From Paenibacillus tundrae (GTDB lineage: Bacteria; Bacillota; Bacilli; Paenibacillales; Paenibacillaceae), in the NCBI RefSeq assembly GCF_030812775.1, contig NZ_JAUSTI010000005.1:62001-126000 (forward strand): a DNA stretch of 64,000 nucleotides, written 5' to 3'. Numbering within the stretch: the stretch's first letter is position 1; each line of letters opens with the position of its first letter. The position numbers and the translations under genes were made by a program. Below, in pieces: positions 55,320-64,000 of this stretch. Below the pieces are notes generated by a model. That model did not search any database. It worked only from the letters and a program-made list of their open reading frames with translations, and was not told where the DNA came from.

Positions 55320-55736
55320 ATGAGTTACTGTTGTGGGGCAAGTATGGTGGGAACAAAGGGCACGCTGAAGCATTACCGCACCCAGGTTCATAATGTTCCC
55401 CTGCTGTTTTGTCCGGTATGCCACCGGGTCGAGGTTCATTACAAAGTCGAAAATGAATATGAAATTCTTGCTGAGTATGCACATGGAGATGGTGCTTCAG
55501 AGATTGACTTTCAAGACTATGTCACAGAAGACGAAGATGCGATCTTTGAAAATTGTGTAAACCGCGAAAGCGAAGATGCCATGGTCATTGTGCAACGCCA
55601 GATTGATATGTCACTCGATCTGCTTCGACTTGCGAAGGAAATGAAGGATGAGAAATGGGAAAGTGAGCTCAAGCGTCGATTAGCCGTGATGAGCCAGCGC
55701 AGACTCAAAATCCAACATAATAAAAGTGGCTTATAG
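55320..55736 (+). CDS. Hypothetical protein with CC and CxxC motifs, 138 aa
   Basis: Not recognised as a named family. The N-terminus MSYCCGASMVGTKGTLKHY and the segment LLFCPVCHRVEVH form a CC...CxxC set that could bind zinc, like a small ribbon. The middle is acidic (about residues 60-85), and the C-terminal part from about 90 is a charged helix. TAAGGAGG precedes ATG 55320. It stands alone between the peroxiredoxin and kinase genes. Regulatory or nucleic-acid-binding roles are possible, not shown. Confidence 0.75.
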   Translation: MSYCCGASMVGTKGTLKHYRTQVHNVPLLFCPVCHRVEVHYKVENEYEILAEYAHGDGASEIDFQDYVTEDEDAIFENCVNRESEDAMVIVQRQIDMSLDLLRLAKEMKDEKWESELKRRLAVMSQRRLKIQHNKSGL

Positions 55737-55972
55737 ATCTTTTTGACGCAAATGCTATCGCTTGAAATCCATGACAAGTTGGATCAGATGGATGCCAAGA
55801 AGCCGCTATGAACCCAATAAGCAATTTCTCGAACGACGTCTATAAGAAATATAAGAAAAAAGTCTATCGTCGTACCTCACAGATGAAAGACCGCATATAA
55901 TTGTAGTTTTTCTTGCGATAATTGAATGGTTCAGCTCCGCTGAAAACTTATAAATTTCTTTTATCTTAAAAT

Positions 55973-56016
55973 AAACGAAGCTTTTTCGCTATGCTTGCGA
56001 ATGAGCTTCGTTTTTG
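55973..56016 (+). terminator. Intrinsic terminator
   Basis: AAACGAAGCT (55973-55982) pairs with AGCTTCGTTT (56004-56013), with an inner CGC/GCG, followed by T. It is 240 bp after the CxxC gene, so that transcript may have a long 3' end or an unseen short gene. Confidence 0.75.
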
Positions 56017-56063
56017 TGTATTCAAACTTAGCAATTTCGAGGTTTTTCTTAAAAAAATTTCCA

Positions 56064-56110
56064 TTCGACACTTTCTCCGATTGACTCCATTCTATAAACT
56101 TGTCTATGAT
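56064..56110 (+). promoter_or_regulatory. Kinase promoter with upstream Spo0A box
   Basis: TTGACT (56081-56086), 18 bp, TATGAT (56105-56110). An exact Spo0A box (TTCGACA, 56064-56070, reverse of TGTCGAA) lies 10 bp upstream of the -35 box. Confidence 0.5.
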
Positions 56111-56383
56111 AAAAACAGGCTTGCAAAAGAGGCGGAGCAAAAAGTGTTCGTGAATGGGAATAGGACAAGGTCAGAATGGAACATACGTATATCGTTTTCC
56201 GGATCGATTGTTGGTTACGGAGATAAACCAGCTTGAGTTCCGGACGCACCATCCATATTTTCGGCTCAGCCCCCTAACGAAAGGGCTCCGGTAAAGAGAA
56301 TTTAAATCGGCCCTTCCTGTTTCTGTGATGATATGATGTCCGAATGGCAAGTTTATCATTTACGTGAAAAGGAGGAACCTGAC

Positions 56384-57487
56384 GTGATTAGTGAAATTCA
56401 GGATACAGTCCCTCAATTAACGAATGGTTTTCCGCCTGTACCCTTGGATAACAACAAGTATGAGAATGTCCTGGAGCATCTGGATAGCGGTATTATGTTG
56501 TTTGACAGCAATGGTGTGTTGACGTTTATTAACGTACAGATGGCAAAATTGTTGGAGCTCCCGCGGAGCTTGCTTAACGGATGCACCCTCATGCAAATGA
56601 TGCATCTTCCCCAGATGAGTCGATTCAAGAAAAAGAAAATTTTACGTATTTATCGGGAAACCATCTTCCATCGTAAGCGATATCATGAACTCATTGATGA
56701 GTATGGCAGGCACTGGTTGGTCACGGTTACCTATGGAGATCAGATGGATGGAGATTTTCTGTTCAGTGTTAAGGATGTATCCGACTACAAACAAATTGAA
56801 CAGACGGCCTATCAAAATGACAAGCTTGCGATGTTGGGGAGAATCTCCGCATCGATCGCTCATGAGATTCGCAACCCACTGACAGCCATTCGGGGATTCA
56901 TCCAGTTGCTACGCCCGCACTTGTTGCAATTAGGGAAGGACGAATACGCCAGAATCATTCTAACTGAAATCGATCGAGCCAACGATATTATCTACGAATT
57001 CCTAAATTCCTCCAAACCGTCGGCGCCCCAGAAAACCATCATGTCTGTGGACTCTTTGCTCAAAGAGGTGGTCTTGCTGACCGAAAGTGAAGGCTTAATG
57101 AAGGGGTGCGAGATTACCCTGGATGAAGCAGAATTGCCACTGAATGTTTCGATCGATGTGAAACAGATTAAACAGGTTATTTTAAATATGGTCAAAAATG
57201 CAATGGATGCAATTGAAGATGTAGGCGAAGAACATGCTGGCTTAATTCGAATATCCACCAGCACAGAAAATAGATTTGTTCAGATCTCTATCATGGATAA
57301 CGGTCATGGGATGGATCACAATACGCTTGTACGTTTGTTCGATCCATTCTTTACCACAAAAGAAAGCGGCACAGGACTTGGGCTGTCTGTTAGTTATCGC
57401 ATTATTAAGAATCATGGAGGCACGATCTCTGTGGATAGCAAAAAAGGGGAAGGCACCCAATTTCGAATTATGCTCCCCCTTGTGTAA
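56384..57487 (+). CDS. PAS-domain sensor histidine kinase (sporulation-kinase-like)
   Basis: A 367-aa soluble kinase. One PAS domain (about 25-145: HLDSGIMLFDSNGVLTFINVQ), the HisKA domain with the phosphorylated His in SIAHEIRNPLTAIRGFIQLL (about 170), and HATPase_c with N box NMVKNAMDAI, G1 DNGHGMD and G2 GTGLGLSVS. No membrane helix and no adjacent response regulator. This matches orphan sporulation kinases such as KinA/KinE that feed Spo0F. GTG 56384 follows AAGGAGG by 8 nt; the ATG at 56333 lacks a site. Confidence 0.9.
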   Translation: MISEIQDTVPQLTNGFPPVPLDNNKYENVLEHLDSGIMLFDSNGVLTFINVQMAKLLELPRSLLNGCTLMQMMHLPQMSRFKKKKILRIYRETIFHRKRYHELIDEYGRHWLVTVTYGDQMDGDFLFSVKDVSDYKQIEQTAYQNDKLAMLGRISASIAHEIRNPLTAIRGFIQLLRPHLLQLGKDEYARIILTEIDRANDIIYEFLNSSKPSAPQKTIMSVDSLLKEVVLLTESEGLMKGCEITLDEAELPLNVSIDVKQIKQVILNMVKNAMDAIEDVGEEHAGLIRISTSTENRFVQISIMDNGHGMDHNTLVRLFDPFFTTKESGTGLGLSVSYRIIKNHGGTISVDSKKGEGTQFRIMLPLV

Positions 57488-57623
57488 CTTCAAAGGTGTA
57501 AACAACGAACAGGAATTGGTCAATTAGCCGATTCCTGTTGTTTTTTGTTAAACTAAATAGGGTTATAGTTAAAATGAATGCGAATACATAAATGTAGTTT
57601 ATGGAAGGAAAGGTGAATTGCGA

Positions 57624-58592
57624 ATGGATATTCAAGGGATGGAGCAGATGAACAAACAACTGTTGAATCATGTGGGTCGGGTGATTGTAGGGAAAGAGAA
57701 TACGATGGAGCTGGTGTTAACAGCCATTATTGCCTCAGGTCATGTCTTACTTGAAGATGTACCAGGTACAGGTAAAACAATGCTAGCCAAGTCAGTAGCC
57801 GCTTCACTCGATTGTACGTTCCAACGCATCCAGTTCACACCGGACTTGCTACCGTCAGATCTCACAGGTATTCATTTCTTCAACCAGAAAACAGGAGATT
57901 TCGAGTTCAGACCAGGTCCACTGTTTGCCAACCTTGTTCTTGCGGATGAGATCAATCGTGCTACGCCGCGAACCCAGTCCAGCTTATTGGAGTGTATGGA
58001 GGAACGTCAGATCAGCATTGATGGTTCCACAAGGCAGCTTGAACACCCGTTTATCGTCATTGCGACGCAAAATCCGATTGATAACCAAGGAACGTTTCCT
58101 CTGCCAGAAGCGCAGATGGATCGATTTATGATGAAGATTCGTATGGGCTACCCAACTGAAGGTGAAAGTGTAGAGATTTTGAGACGTACTGTGGCAAGCC
58201 GATCCGTGGCTGATCTATCGAGTATTATCACGCGAGAGCAGCTACTTGAAGCTCAACAGACCTATAAGTCTGTACAGATCGATGAGGATTTGCTGACATA
58301 TATCATTCAGCTCACAGAAGAAACTCGCAAGCATCCTGAGCTGTCTCTAGGCGTTAGTCCTCGAGGAGCGCAGGCTCTACTTAAGGCGAGCCAAGCATGG
58401 GCTGCTTTGCATGGCAGAGATTACGTTCTACCAGACGATATCAAAGAGTTGGCAGAGCCAGTACTTGCACATCGCTTGGTGTTCCGTAATCGAATGCGTC
58501 AGCAGGAAGGAATGGCAGAACGAATCATTCAGGATATTCTGAATAACGTTCAAGTACCGACGGAGAACATGACTGCTGGCAGTGGGCGATAA
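57624..58592 (+). CDS. MoxR family AAA+ ATPase
   Basis: A 322-aa AAA+ chaperone-like ATPase. Walker A EDVPGTGKTMLAKS, Walker B LVLADEINRATPRTQSSLLECM, sensor 1 VIATQNPIDNQGTFPLPEAQMDRF, and the C-terminal lid with SPRGAQALLKAS. MoxR proteins help maturation of metal- or VWA-domain partners. I use ATG 57624, 9 nt after AAAGGTG; TTG 57618 is too close. First gene of a three-gene operon with DUF58 and DUF4129 proteins. Confidence 0.92.
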   Translation: MDIQGMEQMNKQLLNHVGRVIVGKENTMELVLTAIIASGHVLLEDVPGTGKTMLAKSVAASLDCTFQRIQFTPDLLPSDLTGIHFFNQKTGDFEFRPGPLFANLVLADEINRATPRTQSSLLECMEERQISIDGSTRQLEHPFIVIATQNPIDNQGTFPLPEAQMDRFMMKIRMGYPTEGESVEILRRTVASRSVADLSSIITREQLLEAQQTYKSVQIDEDLLTYIIQLTEETRKHPELSLGVSPRGAQALLKASQAWAALHGRDYVLPDDIKELAEPVLAHRLVFRNRMRQQEGMAERIIQDILNNVQVPTENMTAGSGR

Positions 58593-58594
58593 TT

Positions 58595-59710
58595 ATGAAT
58601 TTGCTATGGTTAGTCGTTGTTGGCGGCATTGTTATAGCTATACATGGCTTGTGGTTTGGGCGCTCTGCATTACGTAAGCTCACGTATTCAAGACAGTTTA
58701 GTAAGTCACGCTGTTATGCTGGCGATGAGCTGGAGATGGTAGAGACCATAGCTAATGAAAAGCGTGTATCTGTACCTTGGCTTCGACTTGAAGCCATGCT
58801 ACCAGGATCATTTGTTTTCCGCACAGGTTCAGGTATGGCGATTAGTCAAGGTGAGATCTATCAGAATCATAAAAGTATTTTTACTTTGAAACCGTTTACT
58901 CGTATTACACGCAAGCATCCTGTGGTATGCAGTCGCCGCGGGATATATACGATACAGAGCGTTACAATGACAGGTGGGGATCTATTTGGAGTATGGCGTA
59001 CCTCCAAGCTTATTCCCATGCAGCTGTCCATGATTGTGTACCCCTCCTTGATTCGACCCGAGGATCTACCGGCCATTTATCAAGTCTGGCAGGGAGAGGT
59101 AGAAGTGTCCCGCTGGATTGTGGAGGATCCTTTTCTGATCCTAGGTGTACGTCCGTATGGTGCGGGTGACCCCATGAATCGAATACACTGGAAAGCTAGT
59201 GCGCGTACAGGGGAATTGCAGGTGTATAAGCAGGGCTGGACAGCAGATCCGCAATCATGGATTATAGTCAATATTCAGGAATCCGCAGACATGTGGAGTG
59301 TGGTGACTAAGCCTGAGACGATCGAGCAAGCTCTTCGTTATGCTGCAACCGCAGTTGTGGATGCCATTGGGCGTGGCCTACCTGCAGGTTTTGCCCATAA
59401 TGGCTATCGAATAGGCGGCGGACATGAGCCATTAAGGATCGAACCAGACTATGGTACCCCTCATTTGGAGTTACTGTTGGAAGCAATGGCGGAGATCGAA
59501 TTGAAGTGTATGGTACCCATGGAGCAGTTCTTACGCGATGAGGTGTTGCGTAATGAAGAAGCGCAGCAGGCGAGAAGTTATCTATTGATTACAACATATG
59601 TGTCTCCTGCCATGGAGAATGAAATTGCACGTTTGCATGAACAAGGACATCGTGTAACTATTCTTCCTGTAGAGCAAGTGACAACGAGTAACAAGGCGGT
59701 GAGTGCATGA
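58595..59710 (+). CDS. DUF58 domain protein
   Basis: A 371-aa protein with one or two N-terminal membrane helices and a DUF58 domain, whose signature is VRPYGAGDPMNRIHWKASARTGELQV (about residues 185-210). DUF58 proteins accompany MoxR ATPases and form a VWA-like fold. It starts 2 bp after the moxR stop and overlaps the next gene by 4 bp (ATGA), so the three genes are translationally coupled. Confidence 0.9.
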   Translation: MNLLWLVVVGGIVIAIHGLWFGRSALRKLTYSRQFSKSRCYAGDELEMVETIANEKRVSVPWLRLEAMLPGSFVFRTGSGMAISQGEIYQNHKSIFTLKPFTRITRKHPVVCSRRGIYTIQSVTMTGGDLFGVWRTSKLIPMQLSMIVYPSLIRPEDLPAIYQVWQGEVEVSRWIVEDPFLILGVRPYGAGDPMNRIHWKASARTGELQVYKQGWTADPQSWIIVNIQESADMWSVVTKPETIEQALRYAATAVVDAIGRGLPAGFAHNGYRIGGGHEPLRIEPDYGTPHLELLLEAMAEIELKCMVPMEQFLRDEVLRNEEAQQARSYLLITTYVSPAMENEIARLHEQGHRVTILPVEQVTTSNKAVSA

Positions 59711-61002
59711 ATGATTCCATCTCATCGAAGGTTAAGTTAGGGCTTTCGTGTGTTGCAGTTTTGTTAATCGGTATCTATATCTATCCCGTCTTAACACTCA
59801 CCTCGCTTTACGCGTCGGGATCGTTACCTTATACGCTATTGTTCTACTATATTATTGCTGCAGGATTAGCGGTACTCGTTCAGCATCGACTTCCTCGCTT
59901 GGGGAGTCATGCATTCTACCGTTTGGGCGTAGCTATTGTACTAGGTGCAGTTGTATTTCTAATGACTCACCTTACGTTATCTCTCCCATGGCTTGAACTA
60001 TACACAGTTGGCGTGTGGGGGATAATCTCTGCTTATATCGGACTTACCTCGGATCCCTATCTCCGTTCGACTGCAACGTTGAGATTGCAGCTTGTTGGGG
60101 TGTCTAGTTCAATTCTGCTGAGTGTGGCTTCGAGTTGGGGTGAACCGTTTCATTTGTTGCAGCCGTATGTGACAAGTCTATATGTATCAGGTGTAATTTG
60201 CTTCGCCGGTTGGATGATAACCTTGTATAGTTCACAAATGGATCGAGCCATACTAAATGATAACAATAGAAGATTGGTTCTACGGGAATTTGCGAGTGCT
60301 AATCGTCAGCGATTAGTATGGATTTTAATTACAATCGGGCTTATTGGAGCATTTCCCAGCCTTGCTGCCTGGTTAGCGCCTTTGCGTGATCGCTTGCTGG
60401 CCTGGATAAGAGGGTTATTGAACACTTCTGGGCAGGAAACACCTATACCGCCAGCGGAGCCCATGAATACACCTATGTTGCCTGAACAGACGACAGAAGG
60501 AAACGCAGAGCCCTCTATACTGTGGGATATTCTTGGCTGGGTAGTTCTCATTGCCGTGACCTTGGTCATTCTATGGTTTACGATGAGATGGGGTCAAGGC
60601 GCACTACGCAGGCTTATGGAGCGTTTGAAGGGCATGATGAATGCCAAAGACAAGAAGATGCCCCCACCGACGGAATATATGGATATTAGTGAGACTCTTG
60701 CAGCTCCGACTAGAGTTCGAAAGCCTTGGTTCCGTAAGAAAGAACCTCTCCCCACGAAGGACAGAGATCGAATCCGTTTTTACTACCGAAAATGGATTAA
60801 CAGCGCTACGCGTAGTGGGGTTCATATTGAGGGTTCACAGACACCTTTAGAAACAGGTGAGATTGTTCAACGAGAGGGATCGAAACAAGAGGATAAAAGG
60901 TTATCTACGATATTGCCGGATGCGTATAATGCTGTACGTTATGGAAAGAAAGCGCCGGATGCTGATAAAATGAATGAATTGGATCAAATATGGAAGTCCT
61001 AG
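59707..61002 (+). CDS. Multi-pass membrane protein with DUF4129-like C-terminus
   Basis: A 431-aa protein. Residues 1-220 hold about six to seven helices, then a Pro/Glu/Thr-rich linker (about 240-270), one more helix (about 275-295) and a cytoplasmic domain ending with RIRFYYRKWINSATRSGVHIEGSQTP and DAYNAVRYGKKAP, which is DUF4129-like. TgpA/YebA proteins share the ends but have a transglutaminase domain in the middle, absent here. It overlaps the DUF58 gene by 4 bp. Role unknown. Confidence 0.8.
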   Translation: MNDSISSKVKLGLSCVAVLLIGIYIYPVLTLTSLYASGSLPYTLLFYYIIAAGLAVLVQHRLPRLGSHAFYRLGVAIVLGAVVFLMTHLTLSLPWLELYTVGVWGIISAYIGLTSDPYLRSTATLRLQLVGVSSSILLSVASSWGEPFHLLQPYVTSLYVSGVICFAGWMITLYSSQMDRAILNDNNRRLVLREFASANRQRLVWILITIGLIGAFPSLAAWLAPLRDRLLAWIRGLLNTSGQETPIPPAEPMNTPMLPEQTTEGNAEPSILWDILGWVVLIAVTLVILWFTMRWGQGALRRLMERLKGMMNAKDKKMPPPTEYMDISETLAAPTRVRKPWFRKKEPLPTKDRDRIRFYYRKWINSATRSGVHIEGSQTPLETGEIVQREGSKQEDKRLSTILPDAYNAVRYGKKAPDADKMNELDQIWKS

Positions 61003-61094
61003 TTACAGAATAGCACGTTTATCCCTTTACTTTTCTTGTCACGTTCAAGTATCATGAGAGGAATACACAAGTTGGTCAGAAAAGGAGCAGACAA

Positions 61095-62051
61095 ATGAAG
61101 ACAAATCATTGCAAAATTGTAGATTGTACGATCCGGGATGGCGGGTTGGTTAATAACTGGGACTTTAGCGTGGACTTTGTTCAACAGCTCTATGCTGGAT
61201 TGAATGAAGCAGGCGTTGATTATATGGAAATTGGATATAAAAACTCTCCTAAACTGCTGAAGGGTGCCGAAGATGCAGGCCCTTGGCGTTTTCTGAATGA
61301 TGACTTCCTACGTAAGGTTATTCCGCAAAAAGGGAACACCAAACTGTCTGCACTCGTAGACGTTGGCCGTGTGGACGAAAATGACATTTTGCCACGCAGC
61401 GAAAGCATGCTGGATCTGATCCGTGTGGCTTGCTACAGCAAAGATGTGGACAAAGCGCTTGCGCTGGTTCAAACGTTCCATGAGCGTGGTTACGAAACAA
61501 CACTTAACATTATGGCGTTGTCCAATGTGATGGAAAATGAACTGCTAGAAGCATTCGAAATGATCAAAGACAGCTCTGTAGACGTTGTTTACATTGTAGA
61601 CTCCTACGGTAGCTTGGATCATAATGACGTGAAGTACCTTGTAGAGAAATTCAAAACACACCTTCCAAACAAACGTCTTGGCGTGCACACTCACAATAAC
61701 ATGCAACTTGCATTCTCCAATTCACTTGTAGCTGCTGAGCTTGGTGTGGAATTGTTGGATGCTTCCGTGTACGGTATGGGTCGTGCTGCGGGTAACTGCC
61801 CAACGGAATTGCTGGTTGCTCACCTGAAGGGAACTAAATACAACTTGCGTCCTGTACTGGGTGTATTGGAGCAATTGATGGTACCTCTTCGTGAAAAAGA
61901 AGAATGGGGCTACATCTTGCCATACATGATTACAGGCACATTGGACGAGCATCCTCGCTCTGCAATGGCACTTCGGTCTTCCGAGAATAAAGATAAGGTT
62001 GTTGATTTCTATGACAAACTGACAACACCAGAAGTGAATTTTGATAAGTAA
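61095..62051 (+). CDS. DRE-TIM metallolyase (HMGL-like aldolase)
   Basis: A 318-aa TIM-barrel enzyme. DCTIRDGGLVNNWDF is the DRE-type metal-binding start (here RDGG), and LGVHTHNNMQLAFSNS supplies the two metal-ligand histidines. YGMGRAAGNCPTELLVAHL follows. The group includes 4-hydroxy-2-oxovalerate aldolases, but without dmpG/dmpF neighbours the substrate is uncertain; close relatives are often mislabelled. AAAAGGAGC precedes ATG 61095. A terminator follows. Confidence 0.86.
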   Translation: MKTNHCKIVDCTIRDGGLVNNWDFSVDFVQQLYAGLNEAGVDYMEIGYKNSPKLLKGAEDAGPWRFLNDDFLRKVIPQKGNTKLSALVDVGRVDENDILPRSESMLDLIRVACYSKDVDKALALVQTFHERGYETTLNIMALSNVMENELLEAFEMIKDSSVDVVYIVDSYGSLDHNDVKYLVEKFKTHLPNKRLGVHTHNNMQLAFSNSLVAAELGVELLDASVYGMGRAAGNCPTELLVAHLKGTKYNLRPVLGVLEQLMVPLREKEEWGYILPYMITGTLDEHPRSAMALRSSENKDKVVDFYDKLTTPEVNFDK

Positions 62052-62108
62052 GCATAAACATGCATAAATGCATAAAAAACAGTCCAATGGACTGTTGCTA
62101 AACTCACT

Positions 62109-62144
62109 AAAACACGTTCTCTCTATAGAGAGCGTGTTTTTTTA
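62109..62144 (+). terminator. Terminator after aldolase gene
   Basis: AAAACACG and CGTGTTTT flank TCTCTCTATAGAGAG, giving a long stem followed by T. Confidence 0.85.
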
Positions 62145-62385
62145 GTTCTAAGTACCTTGTTTCTCGAGGAGTCATGAATAATTATTCCTATATACGATTA
62201 TTTTTTTGTTCACGTCTGCGGATATAAATGTTATTATGTACCAGACAGCATGTTGAAGCATGTAATTTGAACGTTGGTAAAATAAATAAATGTCGAATGA
62301 TGTAACTTTTTGAAAATTTCAGAAAGACCATCACGGATGAGGAAACGTTATTCAGGATAGGTGAACCCGGGAAGGACAAGTATGC

Positions 62386-64000
62386 ATGAAGGTTAAACTG
62401 CAAGATCAGAGAAAAGTAGTTATTTTGGCCCTAGTATGTGGCTTATTGCTTTACATTGTTAGTCAATGGTTTCGTTCCTCTACAAGCTCTGATCTGATCA
62501 TATCAGGATATCCGGTTTTGATGCTTTTGAGTGGTTTTGCTGCAGCGGCAGCATGTATTGGGATTTACAATCAAAGCCTCTTGTTCCAAACGCCCAAATT
62601 AACCCTACGCAGGGTTTTACTGACCACCTTATTTATGTTAGTGGGTTTGTTTCAATTGGTTCATATCGTTCTATTTGCCGAAGAAATTCCGAATGGTGCG
62701 ATGATTGAATCGGAGCTTTCGTTGAGAATGTTGACACTCGGATCAGTAATCTGTGCGGTAGGTTTGTTGTTCATTTATACAGTGAGCGAAAAGGAAATTG
62801 CATTACCACGCAAATTCTTGCTGTTTAGTGGAACACTTGGTGGATTTGTTATTTTGTACACTTTGGGAATTCAAAATTGGAGCGGGTTACCTAAACTGCT
62901 TGAAGGCGATGTGCTCAGCCCTACATTTACGCAATTTCACTTTTTGGTAGGTGTCTTATACGGCATATCTGCTATCGTTTTATTTTATAAGTGGAAGAAA
63001 AATAAAGATGGAGACCTTCCTTACATACTGTATGGTACACTAAGCTTCCTATTTGCGGAATGTTACTGGGTCTCTGCAACAATGGTGAATGATATCAACC
63101 TGTTAATGGGGTTATTGAGCAATTGTATCGGTTACTATTTTGTTCAAAAAGGGTTATACACCTCGGTGGTCGACACACCTTTCCTTAAACAGCAGGCCGC
63201 TGAAGCTCGGATGAATTACATTGCCCATCATGAAGATGTGACTGGACTTCCTAACCGCCGCCGTCTTTCACAGAGACTGAAATCAATGATGGACGAAGCG
63301 GTAGTCCAGGAACAGCTTGTAGGGGTATTGGTGCTTAATATTAATCGCTTCAAAACCATTAATGATTCACTTGGTCAACAGGCAGCCAATCGAGTTCTAC
63401 ATCAGGTAGGACAACGTTTGAAGCATTCCTCTCTGCCTTGTGAAGAAGTATTTGGTCTGGGAAGAGATGAATTCGTCATTGCTATGACAGATTTCTATAC
63501 GACGGATACGGCTTTGCGCCGTACAAGATCCATTTTGCAACTTTTTGAAAAACCGATCATAGTTGATGGCAATGAATATCATCTTACATTAGGAATTGGT
63601 ATGGCTATCTTTCCTCATGATGGTGAGTCACCTGAGGAGATCATCCAGAATGCGGACACAGCCCTGCATAATGCGAAGGAACAGGGGCTTGAGTTGAACC
63701 GTTACGCTCATGCCATGCAGATGAAGGCTCAAGAGCGTCTTCAACTGGAGAACGACCTGCGTAAAGCGCTAGATCGTGGACAGTTCTATCTGATGTACCA
63801 ACCACAAGTAAACCTTGCGAGTGGACTTGTTGTAGGTATGGAAGCACTCGTACGCTGGCAGCACCCGCAGAGAGGATCGATATCCCCTGCAGAATTTATC
63901 CCACTTGCGGAAGAGAGCGGATTAATTGTTCCGTTGGGTGAATGGGTGCTACGTCAGGCATGTAAACAAAATAAAATCTGGCAAGAAGCGGGTTATCGTA
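62386..64000 (+). CDS. GGDEF/EAL membrane protein, 3' end missing
   Basis: The first 538 residues are in the window; the gene runs off the end. Residues 10-260 contain about seven to eight membrane helices (MASE-like sensor). The GGDEF domain follows ([15 protein letters not shown]), but its active site reads GLGRDEF and the helix [17 protein letters not shown] lacks the usual H and GD, so cyclase activity is doubtful. The EAL domain begins at about 465, with [13 protein letters not shown] intact. Probably a c-di-GMP phosphodiesterase. GAAGGA lies 9 nt before ATG 62386. Confidence 0.88.
   Translation, partial: MKVKLQDQRKVVILALVCGLLLYIVSQWFRSSTSSDLIISGYPVLMLLSGFAAAAACIGIYNQSLLFQTPKLTLRRVLLTTLFMLVGLFQLVHIVLFAEEIPNGAMIESELSLRMLTLGSVICAVGLLFIYTVSEKEIALPRKFLLFSGTLGGFVILYTLGIQNWSGLPKLLEGDVLSPTFTQFHFLVGVLYGISAIVLFYKWKKNKDGDLPYILYGTLSFLFAECYWVSATMVNDINLLMGLLSNCIGYYFVQKGLYTSVVDTPFLKQQAAEARMNYIAHHEDVTGLPNRRRLSQRLKSMMDEAVVQEQLVGVLVLNINRFKTINDSLGQQAANRVLHQVGQRLKHSSLPCEEVFGLGRDEFVIAMTDFYTTDTALRRTRSILQLFEKPIIVDGNEYHLTLGIGMAIFPHDGESPEEIIQNADTALHNAKEQGLELNRYAHAMQMKAQERLQLENDLRKALDRGQFYLMYQPQVNLASGLVVGMEALVRWQHPQRGSISPAEFIPLAEESGLIVPLGEWVLRQACKQNKIWQEAGYR

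Larger units (their letters stand above)
55737..56383. other. Intergenic region before the histidine kinase
   Basis: About 650 bp without a supported gene. A terminator lies at 55973-56016; the kinase promoter and a Spo0A box at 56064-56110; the rest is a leader of about 270 nt. A 19-codon frame at 55751-55810 has no ribosome site. Confidence 0.5.

Overview
The window looks like a chromosomal segment of a low-to-mid GC, endospore-forming Firmicute, most likely Paenibacillus. The evidence is the gene content: an odhAB pair, an MGDG-synthase-type glycolipid glycosyltransferase, an lplB/lplC-type sugar ABC operon with a divergent membrane-bound AraC regulator, a Leu-specific T-box in front of ilvB, an infC-rpmI-rplT operon with an L20-type leader, and a PerR box with the perfect consensus. 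The species call is inference from gene style; no database search was possible. Most genes are housekeeping or ordinary accessory genes. I saw no prophage, CRISPR array, plasmid or defence island.

Layout. 1-2 kb: end of a carbohydrate ABC permease operon plus a DUF1349 protein. 2-4 kb: an MFS exporter and its TetR repressor with matched operators. 4-17 kb: a run of small enzymes on the + strand (nucleotidyltransferase, YdcF, DJ-1/PfpI, two short-chain dehydrogenase-fold proteins, four GNAT acetyltransferases, racE, a histidine phosphatase, two Nudix hydrolases, a cupin), broken by DUF423 and coaA on the - strand and ending in tRNA-Pro(GGG). Two tiny single-pass membrane proteins with non-ATG starts lie here. 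17.6-21.8 kb: odhA-odhB. 22-26 kb, - strand: lipase-like hydrolase, manA, and the tRNA-modification pair ytqB/ytqA. 26-27.3 kb: a 66-aa protein and trmB. 27.4-33.5 kb: AraC-type sensor regulator and the divergent permease-permease-binding protein operon. 33.6-35.4 kb: glycolipid synthase and PAP2 phosphatase. 35.4-36.5 kb: two repeat-like elements and a long AT-rich leader. 36.5-39.2 kb: a processive-type GT2 and infC-rpmI-rplT. 39.8-44.6 kb: a nucleoside-type BMP lipoprotein ABC transporter. 44.8-45.9 kb: a Gly/Pro/Tyr-repeat protein and a GNAT, with a second copy of one repeat element between them. 46-54.1 kb: ilvBNC-leuA under a T-box, an aldo/keto reductase on the opposite strand, then leuB. 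54.2-64 kb: a PerR-type 2-Cys peroxiredoxin, a CxxC protein, a PAS histidine kinase behind a Spo0A box, MoxR-DUF58-DUF4129, a DRE-TIM aldolase, and a truncated GGDEF/EAL protein that runs off the end.

Themes. (1) Regulation is unusually readable: T-box, L20-type leader, PerR box, three near-consensus cre sites, six exact Spo0A boxes in non-coding DNA, a TetR operator pair and many intrinsic terminators. (2) Several starts are non-ATG and were chosen by ribosome-binding site: infC (ATT), racE (TTG), leuA (GTG), odhB (GTG), the kinase (GTG), the AraC regulator (GTG), and possibly a CTG start for the nucleotidyltransferase. (3) The least explained items are the Sm-like/GPGY-repeat protein, the two-copy MITE-like repeat, the switchable stem upstream of ilvC, the GTTCA repeat cluster in front of the sugar operon, and a DUF4129 protein that lacks the transglutaminase domain expected beside MoxR-DUF58. 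No convincing wholly new system was found.
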